From: Diphasiastrum complanatum
Taxonomy: Eukaryota; Streptophyta; Lycopodiopsida; Lycopodiales; Lycopodiaceae
Assembly: GCA_029204225.1 (NCBI GenBank)
Contig: CM055104.1
Span: 27,953,253 to 28,017,252, forward strand
Length of the DNA stretch: 64,000 nt
Direction: 5' to 3'
Of this stretch, positions 31,391 to 42,716 are shown piece after piece. The stretch's first letter is position 1, and each line of letters opens with the position of its first letter. The translations under genes and the position numbers were made by a program. The notes under the pieces were generated by a model. The model was not told the DNA's origin and did not search any database. It saw only the letters and a program-made list of their open reading frames with translations.

Positions 31391-33280
31391 CTAACAGATT
31401 CGGAGAATTTGTGAACACTGACATCTCCATAGCAGAATGACTGGTCCATGGTAGCTCGAATATTTCTCATGACTCGTATGAGAGCTTTCCGATGAGTAAT
31501 GCTAGGATTAGCCATGCATTGGCTGAGTGAGCTTACAACAAAAGAGATATCAAGTCTTGTACAGACCATTGCGTACATGAGAGATCCTAGTATTGATCGA
31601 TAAAGGTATTCCCTCATTTGCTCCACTTCCTGCTTGGTCTGGGGACATTGGTCCTTTGACAGATGCAGGCCTGGATCCATTGGTGAGTGAGCTAATTTAC
31701 AATTCATCAAATTGTATCTGCTAAGAACATTGTGAAGATCCCTTTGTTGAGTGATGTAAATCAGTCGATTTGCTCTGTCTTTGTGAATTTGAACTCCCAG
31801 ACAGAAGTGAGCTTCATCCATATCAGTCATGCCAAACTCTGAAAACAACATCTGCTTTGAATCCTTGACCATATTGGTATTGTTGCTGAAGTGTAACGTA
31901 TCATCCACGTACAAGGTGATGATAATGAAGGATTGTTGTACTGACTTGGAATAGATGTTGCAACCAGCAGTGCTTGGTTTGAATCCTTGTTTGATGAGGA
32001 ATGTGTTGATCCTCTGAAATCAAGCTCTGGCAGACTATTTCAAGCCGTATAGTACTTTGTGGCGTTTACAGACATGATTTTTCATACCTTCCAGAACGTA
32101 TCCTTCGGGCTGGATCATGTAGATATCTTCTTGTACCACTCCATTCAGATAGGCTATTTGTACATCGAGTTGATGCACTTCGAGGTCAGCAGCTGCATCA
32201 TACGAAAGGAGCATTCGGATCGACAAATGTTTGACGATTGGACTAAAAGTCTCACTATAGTCGACATTCGGGATCTGGGTGAATCCTCGTGCTACCAGTC
32301 TTGCCTTCCTTTGGTCAATTGCTCTGTTGGCATTGTATTTGATCTTAAAGATCCATTTGCAATCAATGATATTGCAGCCAATAGGGGCTTCGACTAATGA
32401 CCATGTCTAGTTCTTGATCAGAGAGGAATACTCTCTGTCCATAGATTCTCTCCAGAGATCAGAGTCTAGTTGTTTGAGTGCCTCTTCGACTATCATCGGT
32501 TCTTGTATCAAGAGACAGACAGACTCAGGAGTATACCTTGTGGGCTGTGTGCGCACTCGGCTTGATCTTCTCGGAGGACTCGACTGAAGAACCGCTCCTG
32601 GGATTTGTTGCTGGGTAGCAACAACATCTTCGTCTGATTCACTGTCTCGAAGTGGATCGACAATAGACACGCTTGAGCGAGAAGCTCGGACTGTCGTGTC
32701 AATGGCAGGTGACAAGGGTTCTTCTTGAGCAACATCCTTGACTTTGAAGTCGACAAACTGATCCTCGATAAAGACTGTATCCCGCTATATAAGATTTTCT
32801 GGGTATCAAGATCATACAGCTTATAAGTATCATCAGATGAAGTATATCCGATCAGGATGGTCTTGAGACCTTGGAAGTTCAATTTCTTTCTCGTGTCTTT
32901 TGGGATCTGCGCGTAGGCAATGCACCCAAACACTCTTAGGTTCTTCAAAGAAGGCTTAGAGCCTGTCCACACCTCGTGGGGTGTCTTGTCTAAGAGGGCC
33001 TTGGTCGAACATCTGTTCTGGACGTAGGCTGTAGTGAAGAGAGCTTCAGTCCAGAATCTCTTAGGTAACGATGCATGCGATAGCATACATTTGGGAGATT
33101 TGACCAGAGTACGGTTCTTCCTCTCGGCTAAGCCATTAGACTGAGGACTGTAAGGAGTGATGAATTGCTACTCAATGCCTTGGCTTTGGCAGTACTCCTT
33201 AAACTCGATAAAGATATATTCTCCACCATTGTTTGACTTGAGGGCCTTGATCGTCCTTCCAATCTCATGGTAATGGGTAC
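31390..33280 (-). pseudogene. Family-B copia pol 3' half: integrase end, RT, RNase H start, broken
   Basis: Reads minus from about 33280. Integrase NNGGEYI, then TPYSPQSNGLAERKNR; C-terminal region VFGCIAYAQIPKDTRKK; linker SSPPRRSSRVRTQPTRY; RT with [30 protein letters not shown] and YVDDTLHF; then ILGSLMYAMVCTR. Stops and frameshifts occur in the integrase, after SLIKN, after YGLK, and between 32000 and 31914. The RNase H is truncated near 31400. It is the same family as 9617-13124, and the two fragments overlap only in the integrase end. It starts abruptly within the integrase at 33280, against gypsy sequence. Confidence 0.85.
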
Positions 33281-33284
33281 ATTC

Positions 33285-33608
33285 TTAAGCTCGCCTATTG
33301 GCCTGCTTTAGGGTTGTCAAGATAGTGAGTTCTAGAGTGAAGCTAAGTCACCAAGTCCGGCTTGAAAGTTCCAAACTTATAATGTTAACTGCCGACCCTG
33401 CATCAACCATGGCCCCTGAAATGACTAGGCCATCTATCAGTACGTCTACCTTAGGGCAGTAGCGATCTAACAAATCCGCATCTTCTTTTCCTATTGTAGG
33501 TGGTTTCAGCATTTTGGTAGTGGGCAATCTCATCAATAGTTTAACCGTATGTTTAATAGTGGGTGACAACTGTACTAGCTACCAGAGCCCTATTTCCAAC
33601 TTTAGACA
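33285..33608 (-). pseudogene. Gypsy protease fragment
   Basis: Inverted copy of part of the gypsy element at 39-46.7 kb (matches 42290-42540). Minus strand reads SPTIKHTVK, DRYCPKVDVLIDGL and MVDAGSAVNII, where VDAGS corresponds to the retropepsin active-site region. A 73-codon open frame spans 33569-33348. It is cut on one side by copia debris and on the other by an LTR at 33609. Confidence 0.8.
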
Positions 33609-33900
33609 TGTTGGATTTCAATGCTCAACCTTAAATTTTTTTTGTTAATGAGCATAATGAAAAGCCGTTCAAAACAAAGATTTTTTCGGCCATGGGTCGG
33701 GTCAGATCGGTTCGGATTATTTCCGACACTTCACTAAATTATCTGGACGTGTGCGACCCTGGATCGGGAATTGGTGAATCGAGTCTAAATTTTTTGACCC
33801 AAATTCGACCCTCGACATATTTTTTGATCTAGTGTATATTTCTCGACCCTTTGTACAAAATCAAACCCTATGTAATTTTTTGATATTGTCGATTCATTAG
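33609..33900 (+). repeat. LTR fragment, copia family C
   Basis: Starts TGTTGGATTTCAATGC and matches the 3' LTR of the family-C copia at 55147-55394. It shares TTAATGAGCAT and CCTATGTAATTTTT. It interrupts the gypsy fragment. The 3' end and any primer-binding site are not identified. Confidence 0.7.
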
Positions 33901-34042
33901 GGGAAATATGGGCTCAAAATGGGCCCTTTAAGAAATTTTACTTTAGAGAGAGGTTATGTAGAGAGAGAATGCAAACCGGTAACTTATGGTCGCCATTTTC
34001 CGAGTTTCTAGCCTTGCCCGACGATTAACTAGTATGGTTAAC

Positions 34043-34186
34043 TTCAGGGGTAGCTTGGTAATTTCAAACAGAATCAACAGAGGTACGGTGACTCAATAAA
34101 TTAGCAATGGAGGGCCTTAGATGGGCGATTGCATTCTCCACTGAAATGTGACATCCGCCAACTGGAATTAAGTGATCTCTGACACA
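34043..34186 (+). repeat. Inverted-repeat segment Y1
   Basis: Reverse complement of 50142-50275, with few differences. Landmarks are GGGCGATTGCATTCTCCACTG and GGAATTAAGTGATCTCTG. Probably non-coding retroelement sequence. Confidence 0.8.
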
Positions 34187-34189
34187 AAA

Positions 34190-34410
34190 GGTGGCATGAT
34201 AATGCTGATACAGATTAATGAATTAAAAGACTCAAAATATCAAAAGAAGTTTTCTGATGAAGATTCTAAGTTTGATATACTAAAAAATATCTACAATTGA
34301 ATTTCGTACATTTATTACACCCACCTTTATGCCATAAATGCATGTACAAAGTTGGCGGACATCAGTGTAAAGTCGTTGGGTTGGATTTCTCATTAGGGGA
34401 TATTAGAACT
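34190..34410 (+). repeat. Inverted-repeat segment Y2
   Basis: Reverse complement of 55395-55600, moderately diverged. Landmarks are CATTTATGGCATAAA and CGGACATCAGTGTAAAG. Y1 and Y2 are adjacent here but 5 kb apart in their inverted copies. Confidence 0.75.
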
Positions 34411-34839
34411 CAAAATGGGACCTTTGTCAAGATGCTGTTTTGTACTTCGCACGCTTTCAACGCTTATGTGTCCCAATGAATGGTGTCCATCTGTGACGAA
34501 CTGTAACAGTGGTTGACGGACGGAAATTGTATTTAACTTTCCCGGCCAGATTTTCGTGATTTTCAAATATTTTGCCGGGCAGAACAAACAATTGTGATTG
34601 GACCACAATTACTGCCCAAATACTCTTATGCTGCCCGTCATTGTTCACTTGAGGTTGATTTGATGTCAATAGTCATAAACTGTGGTTAACTAATCCTTGT
34701 AGTTAAGGAACTTCTTGTCATTCATAGGTATACCTCTCATTTTCTTCATTCTATCTCTCATTTTTTTGTCATTCTTAGATTTACCTCGCAATCTCTACAT
34801 TCTCTCCGATCTCAGCTTGTGTACTCGTATTTTCGACTA
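34411..34839 (+). promoter_or_regulatory. Upstream region of gene 1, element B
   Basis: No ORF of note. It ends in a CT-rich 5'-UTR-like stretch (TCTCTCATTTTTT, TCTCTCCGATCTC) before the ATG at 34840. Terminal inverted repeats of the element were not found here by eye. Confidence 0.3.
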
Positions 34840-36184
34840 ATGGCTACACATAATCAAAGACCAAGAGGAACCATTGATGCAATCAATATTTGCAATGAAA
34901 AAAATGCAGAAGATCAATGGATACCAAGAATATATAAAAAATATCAATGGATCTTGATGCATCCCTTTGCAAAATGCTCATTCCGAAAAAGAAAAAAATC
35001 GGATAACATATATAGAAGCTCTTGGAAAGGCAGGATAATGGATTTTAAAGTATCACCTGCCGGTCAATCTATCACGGAAGTTTTAGTTCAGCATGCTTAT
35101 CTTCACAATGAGCTCAACATTCATGATCTGAATCCAAATGATAGAAGGAAATGCAATTGTAAGTTTTCAGATTCAATTTTTTTAGATTTAGCATTTTCTT
35201 TGAATTATATATTTCTTGAGATGTTTTTGTTGGTTTTGTAGATTTGTATCCATCAAATTTTTTTGAATGGCAATCAATTCAATCAATTGTAAGAATAATC
35301 GATGTCATACATTCGGATATCGGTATTTTAAAATATAAAGGTCGTTCTCCAAAATCACTTTTAGAGTCAGGAGTTTTTTTTTATGATCACACCTATTTTC
35401 TTGATAAAAATGGTTTAGTTGGTAGATTAGAGCCATATCCTCTACCAGATTTTTCGAGTGAGGAATAAATTTCTCCCGATGCAGCAATTTCAGAAAGTTT
35501 TTGATCTAGGCTATATATTGATATTCAGAGTATATTAAAATGTAGCACTGGATCAAAGAATAATAGATTAAGTTGGTATCTACCTTTTATTATTTTTGTT
35601 GATTTTTTTTCCAAATGCAATGTTCGGAGAACGAAAACAATGTTTATTTGTAAGGACTTGAGTGCTGATATAATCGCCGAGTTGTTGGATGATGGTTGGG
35701 ATACAAAACAAAATCAGCAAGTTGAGTGCAGAGTATGTTACTCATCCATGACATTTAGATATCACATTGAAAAACAAATGCTCACTTTGCTGCTGTATTA
35801 TAGAAGATGGATTAAATGTGAAAATGTTTGGAAGCCACTTGATCAAGATTTTGATATAAACCCTCAAGAGCAACTTCAGATAACAGTGAAAAGAAATGAC
35901 AACATTCTTGCAATGGTTGAGGTCAAGCAAGATTGGTGTCTCAATCACATTCGATCAGAACTAGACATGTTGCAATTCGATCTACCTCAGTACTATCATT
36001 TTCGATTGAATGGTGTAAAGGTACGTTATGCCATAAAAAAATATTCTTTTTTTCTATTTCTACGTGAATCAGTTTCATAAAATATATAACTAAAACAATT
36101 TCTCTTGTGCAGGTAAGAGTAAGGCAGGAAGAGCATATAAAATGCAAAGACATTGGAACATCCATCGAAATTGAAGATCCATAG
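34840..36184 (+). pseudogene. Gene 1 of element B (uncharacterised transposon-type protein), nearly intact
   Basis: Unnamed family; the better copy of gene 1. Exon 1 (34840-35158) starts MATHNQRPRGTIDAINIC and ends at donor GTAAGT. Exon 2 (35242-36020) has LYPSNFFEWQ, DVIHSDIG, YKGRSPKSLL, PLPDF, CKDLSAD, DDGWDTK, VECRVC and WKPLDQDF, and ends at AAG|GTACG. Exon 3 (36113-36184) encodes VRVRQEEHIKCKDIGTS and a stop. The last 70 residues (ITVKRND--LAMVEV, IRSELDML, FRLNGVKVRVRQEE) suggest a compact C-terminal domain, perhaps beta-grasp; this is inference. Only two in-frame stops break it (TAA 35466, TGA 35502). Intron phases and positions equal those of element A. It is tail-to-tail with gene 4. 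Confidence 0.75.
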
Positions 36185-36311
36185 ATTATGAACTATGAAA
36201 TTTTGTATTATGTAATACAATTTTTTGTATACATCATTTTTGAAAATATATGAACCACTTTTTCTATGAGGCTCTTTCATTTCTATGATCTCCATTTCCA
36301 TGGTGCAAAAC

Positions 36312-36414
36312 ACAATGTAATTGCAACTGGATAATATGAGTTTTCTATAGCAAGATTCATTGTCTCCTGCAGGAAATGCACTATCTCCATTGGGGAGATC
36401 TTCATTCACTTGAA
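36312..36414 (-). pseudogene. Duplicated terminal exon of gene 4 (element B)
   Basis: The minus strand after an AG acceptor reads FK, stop, MKISPMEIVHFLQET and AIENSYYPV. This is a second version of exon 4 (36832-37017), which reads FKCPKVSPMEIMHFRQET and VIKNSYPV. The duplicate lies downstream of the functional-position exon and has an early stop. Confidence 0.65.
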
Positions 36415-36831
36415 CTCTAGTGATCACTACAATCGACGCTTGCCCTTGTTGAAGTCTCGTATATATCGGTTGTATTTTTGGTCTTCATTGCCTTGGTCTG
36501 TATTGTCCTTGTCTTGGCATATTTGGATATGTTCAAATGATGATCTGATCAAAGCTTTGCTGCAACAAATCTAAGTGAACTAACATCGCATGTTTGGATT
36601 GGTTGTGGCAAAGGTTCGATTAGATCGTCTCTGAACTTATCCAAAAAAGACCATGGTAAAGGCAAGGCAAACCAAGGCAATGAGAAATAAACATGTCGAA
36701 AAACAGTAAAAATTGAAGATGAATGAATCATAACCTGAATTGATAAGAGGAAAAATAACAAGTAAGAACAACCATAGAAAAACTGTAAGTATATTTCTTT
36801 TAAAATTTTCTATACATGTGTCTCATCCACA

Positions 36832-37920
36832 TCAAGTGAGACAAATATTTAAACAGAATCGTCTATCTATGATCTCTAAATCCATTTCTCTAGTTGGAAG
36901 TAGCTTGGGTAGAGAACACTCGGCCACTACAACTGGATATGAATTTTTGATCACAAGCTTTATGGTCTCCTGCCTGAAGTGCATTATCTCCATTGGGGAG
37001 ACCTTCGGGCATTTAAACTGAAAAAAAACATAAACACAGTTAAATGTAATTAATCAAAGATCAGTTAATAGGAGTTTGTATATGAAAAAAACAAAAACAC
37101 AATTAAAAGTAATTAATCGAATATTACCTCTTCCAGATTTGGAAGTCCATCTTGTAATGCAAGCCAATTTAAAAAGTGTTTGGCATTGCATACGGTATAC
37201 CAACCACAACTGAAAGAATCAACTTGTTGGGAGGACTACAGAATCCAAATTTGAACATTATGAGATATCAGATAAATGCGCAGGATGTAAGAATAAAATC
37301 TACAACGAAAACAAGCATGCATCGAACCGATATCAAAATTTTTTGATTGAATATCGGATCAGTGCGCACGTTGGAAAAATAAACCAATCAGTAACTACAA
37401 GGGCACGTCGAACCGATACTGAAAAATTTATACCTCTGCATCAACCATTTTCAGCTTCAAGTATGCTTTTGCATTTGGTACTGGAAAGAGTTCCAGTATT
37501 TTCTGTATATGGGTCCTGGCAATTTTGTGTGTGTGTGTGTGTGTAATAGAGTTCATCTACAAACAAACTAGATTATACACACCCTCATCATTGACGTACA
37601 AGGACAACACATATAAGCTCCAATGATCACTGAAATCAGAAAACAAGAAATTTATGAGAATCAATGAATTCATATGAAAAATTCAATAAAATAAAATCTG
37701 AAAAATAGACACTTAACTTTGTTATGTATGGCAGCACGAGAATTGGAGTCCCCAGTCTGACGTATTGGAGCATATCATCGTGCAAACTTTTGAAATCATG
37801 AAAATCAAATGCTGCCATAAATTGAACGGGAAACAATTCAACATCTATAAACAACGGGGTCTGGAAGAACTCCATCCAGTACTGAATTGCCCCACCTCCT
37901 ACATTGTCTCCTACCATTTT
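36832..37920 (-). pseudogene. Gene 4 of element B: ULP1-type cysteine peptidase, broken
   Basis: C48-type peptidase. Exon 1 part (37917-37718) has FFQTPLFIDVELFP and ends at an AA|GTTAAG donor. Exon 2 (37629 to about 37440) opens NDHWSLYVLSLYV (catalytic His). Exon 3 (37235-37128) gives SSQQVDSFSCGWYTVCNAKH (Gln and catalytic Cys). Exon 4 (37017-36832) ends the protein with a TGA. All exon borders line up with element A. A GT/CA microsatellite (about 37522-37543) interrupts exon 2 and stops fall there, so the region that should hold the catalytic Asp is lost. No histone-like domain precedes it: upstream sequence runs within about 100 bp into a truncated gene 2, so the N-terminal half seems deleted. 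Confidence 0.75.
37522..37543. repeat. GT microsatellite within peptidase exon
   Basis: About ten GT units, positioned within exon 2 of the element-B peptidase. Element A has no such repeat at the matching position. Confidence 0.8.
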
Positions 37921-38021
37921 ATCCCTACTTTCTAATTCACCAGTATCTTGAATGACAATTCTTTATGTGGTTTATCAGTGTTACTTTCGTCAACCCCTAC
38001 ACTTGCCTTTGTAAATAGTTC

Positions 38022-38998
38022 TCAATATGTACAGTATGACCAATTGGCACCTCCAATTGATGGCTTATTAGGAACATTTCCTTTTTTCCCTGAGAGTCTA
38101 TCACTTTTTTCAATTGTGACATTCCCTTTATGTACTCTTGCATTTGACAGCACTATTTCCAACCTTCTAATTGCTGCTTTAGCCACTGACTCTGGTTTAT
38201 GATTCCATGCTAGTAGAATATGCCAGTAAATTAGTTTTTCAATAATACGAACCTCAGCATGCAATGTGCATATGTGAACATATTTTTAATGGAATGGGCA
38301 AAACACTTTTCATATTTGGATCTTCAGCTTCTCGTGTTGGGCCAGTGTTTGTTGATCGTCCCAAATTCATATTGTAGCAATCCTTCATGACAACATACTT
38401 GAATGCTCAGATTCTTTTTTTCTAATTGCCACTATGTGAAGATAGGTCATCAATATTCTTCATCGGTACTCTCTTTCTTTTCCTCTTCAACATTGCCTTA
38501 TTGATAACTTTTAGATCAACAACAGATTTTAAACTCTTGGATCACAAATTTTCCATGGATTCTAACATTTCTTGGTTTGATCCTCGAAGAGTAGTGATAG
38601 TAGCATTCAACTCTGACATAGCATTCTTGAGTGCATTGTTTTCAGCACTAGTGTGTTGCACATAATGAAGCAATTGTTGATTTGCACGTTGCAATTGTTG
38701 ATTAGCAAACTGTAATTGTTGATTCAGACAAGATATGCTATGCATTCCAATATCTCGCAACCTTTGACAATATCTAAGTAATCCGCTATTTCCTTCACAT
38801 ACATATCTAAGAAGATGAGTTACGGACTTAAAATCTAGACACAAATTGGTAGCTGGATCATTAGAATAAATTGATCCATCCACCCACAAATCTATATTCA
38901 TATGATTATTCATTCTCAATTCTCTAACTATTGCTGCAACATTCTATACAACTTTCACATTTTTCTTAATAATTGGAGTGCATTCCATTGGAAGAGCA
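38022..38998 (-). pseudogene. Gene 2 of element B: coiled-coil plus transposase-like protein, broken and 3'-deleted
   Basis: The minus-strand frame from ATG 38998 has one TAG before RMNNHMNIDLWVDG. It then shows CEGNSGLLRYC and a coiled coil with near-perfect seven-residue steps (NQQLQFANQQLQRANQQL), a basic KRKRKR run (likely nuclear signal) and KNIDDLSS. After stops and a frameshift come EDPNMKSVLPIPLK, CTLHAEVRIIEKL (frame recovered at 38264) and GNVPNKPSIGGA. There similarity to element A ends abruptly, leaving out the AWGEDHITHYM part. The order coiled coil, nuclear signal, CxxC-region, PIPLK suggests a DNA-binding transposase with a multimerisation domain; this is inference. The 5' end is cut by gypsy sequence at 39009. 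Confidence 0.65.
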
Positions 38999-39008
38999 AC
39001 ATGCAAAT

Positions 39009-40592
39009 GGGCTGCCTCTGCTCGCTGATCCTTCATTTATGGTGTAAGTACTGCCCGCTGCCTACTGCCTTACCTCTGTGCGATGCCTATACCAGTTCGT
39101 TGTCTGACTGTCAGCGCTACCCACCTATGCCTATTGTCTACTATTATATCCATGCTTGGGATAGAGCGATTGGATGAAATCCTTAGATCACTGGAGCCCT
39201 GCATCCTACCAATAGTGGATCTTGCAAGGATGCAGGATGTCATAGTTTTAGTACTGTTCAAGGAGAATCAGTCTCGATAGTAGTGTGAGAGGATGACCGT
39301 AGTACTGGGCCAAGACCAAGTTGACTGAAGCAGAACCTACCCTCTTTCTACCATACTTCTGGAAGCCTGAAAAACTTCCATTGGCTGAAATAGCACGGAG
39401 CAATCGAGCGAGCCACCAGGGTTGGAAGCGGCTATCCTCGGTTCCTATAGTAAGGGCATTGTGGGCCCTTCCCCTTTTAGGGACTTTTGACGAAACCAAC
39501 CCCTCGTCCGAAAAACCCCGAACATTGGTGCGTCTGCCTGGAGGAATTTGATAATGGGCTATTGTTTGAAGGGCGATTATCTATATGTAGGGCTGTGGAC
39601 TGTACAGACTAGCCATTTGCAAGTTGCTTACGTTATTTGACCCGCCAGACGCCTAACATTGGTGCGTTTGTCGGGAGTCAAAAATTTTTCAGGAGATGTT
39701 GCTTGAAAGAGTAGTTATCCATATCATTGTTCTACAAAAAACTAGTTGTCATACTACCAGAAGTCTACAAGTTTCATAGGTCCTAGATTGTGTGTGTTGA
39801 AAACAATTCCACTATCTAAACCGTTAGCCACAAGCTAGCATGACCGTACACCACATGTTGATCATAGGACAAAGTGGTTAGCATTACACAATGATGTGTG
39901 CTGATTCCACACCTAGAACATACGTTATGAGTTCACAATCCAACCCTAGCTGCATGTGATCGGACTTCGCCAAGGCCATTCTACTTCCAACTGGTTCGAA
40001 TACAGTTTGGACTAGAGACTACATACAATTTTCATCAGTAGGGAGTTTAGGCTGTGATGCCAAGTACTACTAGAAATCTTTCATAGAGTGACGGGACAGG
40101 TCAAAGAATGGGATTTTGTATGAAGCCTAGGGTGAAAGTGAAAACCAGAGCCCTGAGTCGAAAGTCATTACCCTACGACCCCCACCAACCCTAGCATCTC
40201 GTAGAGACGGCACCTGGTACAAAGAACCAAGAAAAACTGTACATGGGTATGGTTGGATTAGGATTGAGCAGAAAAACGACCAAGTAGAGTTAGTTAGGTC
40301 ATATATAGTATTAGTGGACAAAGGATGTATGGCGTATGAGATAACGTGGGAAAATCACAAAATGCATGTGCAACGACAATTGATTGCTATCCGTAAGTGA
40401 GAAACCTATTATGCAGCAATCATTAGTGTCACCCTAGACAAGACATCATAGGTATACCAAGGAAACCTAGGTCCAAGGGAGCACCGCACGGAGAGACTTC
40501 AAAATCCCCAAAGAGAGTGTTTAGGGCTTAGAAGAAGCCATCGTGGATTTCTTGTCCCACCAGTCTTAAATGATGAGTCTCACCCACCTATA
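39009..40592 (+). other. Gypsy LTR end and long leader with two PBS-like sites
   Basis: Shared with 50288-50405 (first 120 bp) and 52706-54159. AACATTGGTGCGTCTGCC at about 39522 and AACATTGGTGCGTTTGTCGGG at about 39655 both resemble a degenerate gypsy primer-binding site (family form TTGGCGCCGTCTG). Either marks the LTR boundary, and the other would be a tandem copy. The open frame near 40107-40400 (MGFCMKPRVKVK type in the second copy) is not recognised. Confidence 0.55.
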
Positions 40593-41575
40593 ATGGACTT
40601 GGATGATACGTTGTAACCTATAGAAGAACTACTAGAACTTGAGCCAACCGACGCTACAGAACCACCGTTAGTGAATGTAACACCTGCTGCTACAGAACCT
40701 GTTGCCAACAGAATGGCAAGACGTTTGACTGAACCAATTGTAGTACCCTCGGAGACAGGAGGACTACCCAAGCTTAGTGGATCCAATCCTGAGTTTCATG
40801 GAGCATCGTATGAAAGTGCCGAAGAGCATATTGATGTTTTTTGGACCACCTGCTTTACTAGTGCCATCACAAACCCACATCATGAAATGATGTTTTTCGC
40901 CACACTTTATCTGGAATGGCTAGGCACTAGTATCATAGTCTGTAGAGAGGCTCAATTCACACCATTGAGGAGTTCCATAGACTGTTTTTAATTGAGTATG
41001 CTCCCCACCGGACGGCTAATGGCCTACCGTTCACACTGACTTCCCTACAACAAGGAAGTAACGAAACCATCCGACAATATTGGCGTCGTTTGACAGAGTT
41101 GTCACGCCAAGTGGACCCACTGTGTTACTACCACCCCTATTACTACTGACCTTCTTTCTGCGAGGGCTCAAAAATGACATACAAATGATGATACGTCAGA
41201 GTAACCCCCAGACGTTGGCTGAGGCAGTAGAGAAGGCAATCATGATAGAAGACGCACAGATTGCGGTTGCCCACGCATCCCACCTATCGCAAGCAGTGAA
41301 CAACTTGAACCTAAGCCTGGAAACATGGAGAGGAGGCCCAGTCGCAGCTATAGGAGGACACTCCATAGTGGAACCCCGTCCCATACAGGCTATTGAACCT
41401 CGACAAGGAAGGAACGTGCAAACACAAGATGCACAAAGGCTCCAAGCACAGATGTCCGATAGAGGCTATGAGAGCACATGCTCTAATGCAGAACTAGGCA
41501 ATATGCGAGCCATGCTAAAGGGATACATGGATGTGACAAGTGTGAAAATATGCAGACCTTAGCAGCAGATGTAAA
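40593..41575 (+). pseudogene. Gypsy gag (G1), broken
   Basis: ATG at 40593 gives MDLDDTL, then a TAA (40614) where the other copies have Glu, then PIEELLELEPTDATEPP. Capsid region: GLPKLSGSNPEFHGA, HHEMMFFAT, then a frameshift near 40905, EFHRLFLIEYAPHR, LTSLQQGS and IRQYWRRL. Another shift precedes the long open frame 41080-41562 (LLLTFFLRGLKNDIQ, NPQTLAEAVEKA). The minus-strand copy at 56155-56940 shows the family's gag without these breaks in its first 260 codons. Gag forms the virus-like particle core in the cytoplasm. Confidence 0.8.
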
Positions 41576-42716
41576 TTTTCTCAAACGGCACTAAAATTTG
41601 TTGGATCAGAGACACCCCATAGAAGGACCGAATCCCTTAGTGTGTAGACACTGTAGAGGGAATCAATTAATTCGAAACTGTCCCAACCAAGTGTGCGGGT
41701 ACTGCAAGAGGCCTGGACACTTGGAGGATAGATGCTAGGTACGTAGAGACGCATTAAACACTGGGAATAGGATGCCTAGACCAGTGAACCATAGGCCCCA
41801 GGAGGACAGAACGGCGGGGCCATCAAGGCCACCTCAATACATACAATGGGGACCCAGGATTAGCCAGGTGGATAAAGGGAAGGCATGCATAGAAGATGAC
41901 CGGCCACTCGTGAACTTCATCGTCGTGGAGACGCTAGAGGAACCCACGAGCAAGAAAGAGGTTCTAGTAGTGACCCAGAGTAACCTCCAGACGGAGCTAC
42001 CTCCCAGGAAACCCAAGCCTACACCAAAACCACCAGCGGAGGTAGATAACCCAGTGGTCATTGAGAAGCCAATATTTGAACCTACACCCATCTATGAGGA
42101 TCCACTGCCCAAAGAGCAAGGTGAGGTTAGCGTCTTGGAAGGGCGTAGACATCCCAAATTCCTAGGACCGAGAAAAGAGAAAACTGGCCTAGAAACTAAG
42201 AGAACCATGACCCGAACGCGCAAGTTTAGGAAGGATATAGACCTAAACTTGAAGAGAGGGAATATTGACCTAGGTCAAGCCCTAGAGAATCTAAAATTGG
42301 AAATAGGGCTGTGGCAACTAGTACAGTTGTCACCCACTATTAAACACACGGTCAAATGACTAATCAGACCACCCATGACCAGAATACTGGAGCCACCTAC
42401 AATAGAGAAAGTAGATGCAGATTTGTTAGATCGCTACTGTCCTAAAGTAGACGTACTCATAGATGGCCTAGTCATTTCAGGGGCCATAGTTGATGCAGGG
42501 TCGATAGTTAACATCATAAGCCTAGAACTTTCAGACCGCCTTGGTTTTACTCTAGAACCCGCTACCTTGACAGCCCTAAAGCTAGCCAACAACTCAGTGA
42601 TCAAACTAGAGGGCGAGCTTAAGAATGTACCCATTACCATGGCTAACAAGACCATTCAAGTGGACTTTTACGTCATGAGGATGTACGCCGGGAATCGGGG
42701 TACTCTATACTACTAG
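41575..42716 (+). pseudogene. Gypsy zinc knuckles, linker and protease (G1)
   Basis: Two knuckles: CRHCRGNQLIRNC (His position replaced by Gln) and CGYCKRPGHLEDRC (complete CCHC), then a TAG. An open frame at 41772-42359 encodes a Pro/Glu/Lys-rich linker (PKPTPKPPAEV). After a stop, 42375-42716 carries DRYCPKVDVLIDGL and VDAGSIVNIISLEL, a retropepsin-like protease with DAGS at the active-site position. The frame breaks near 42700. Confidence 0.75.

Noticed and set aside
39009-41060. Direct duplication with 52706-54461 considered as one segmental duplication
   Set aside because: The shared part coincides with the gypsy leader and gag start, so two insertions of one family explain it more simply.
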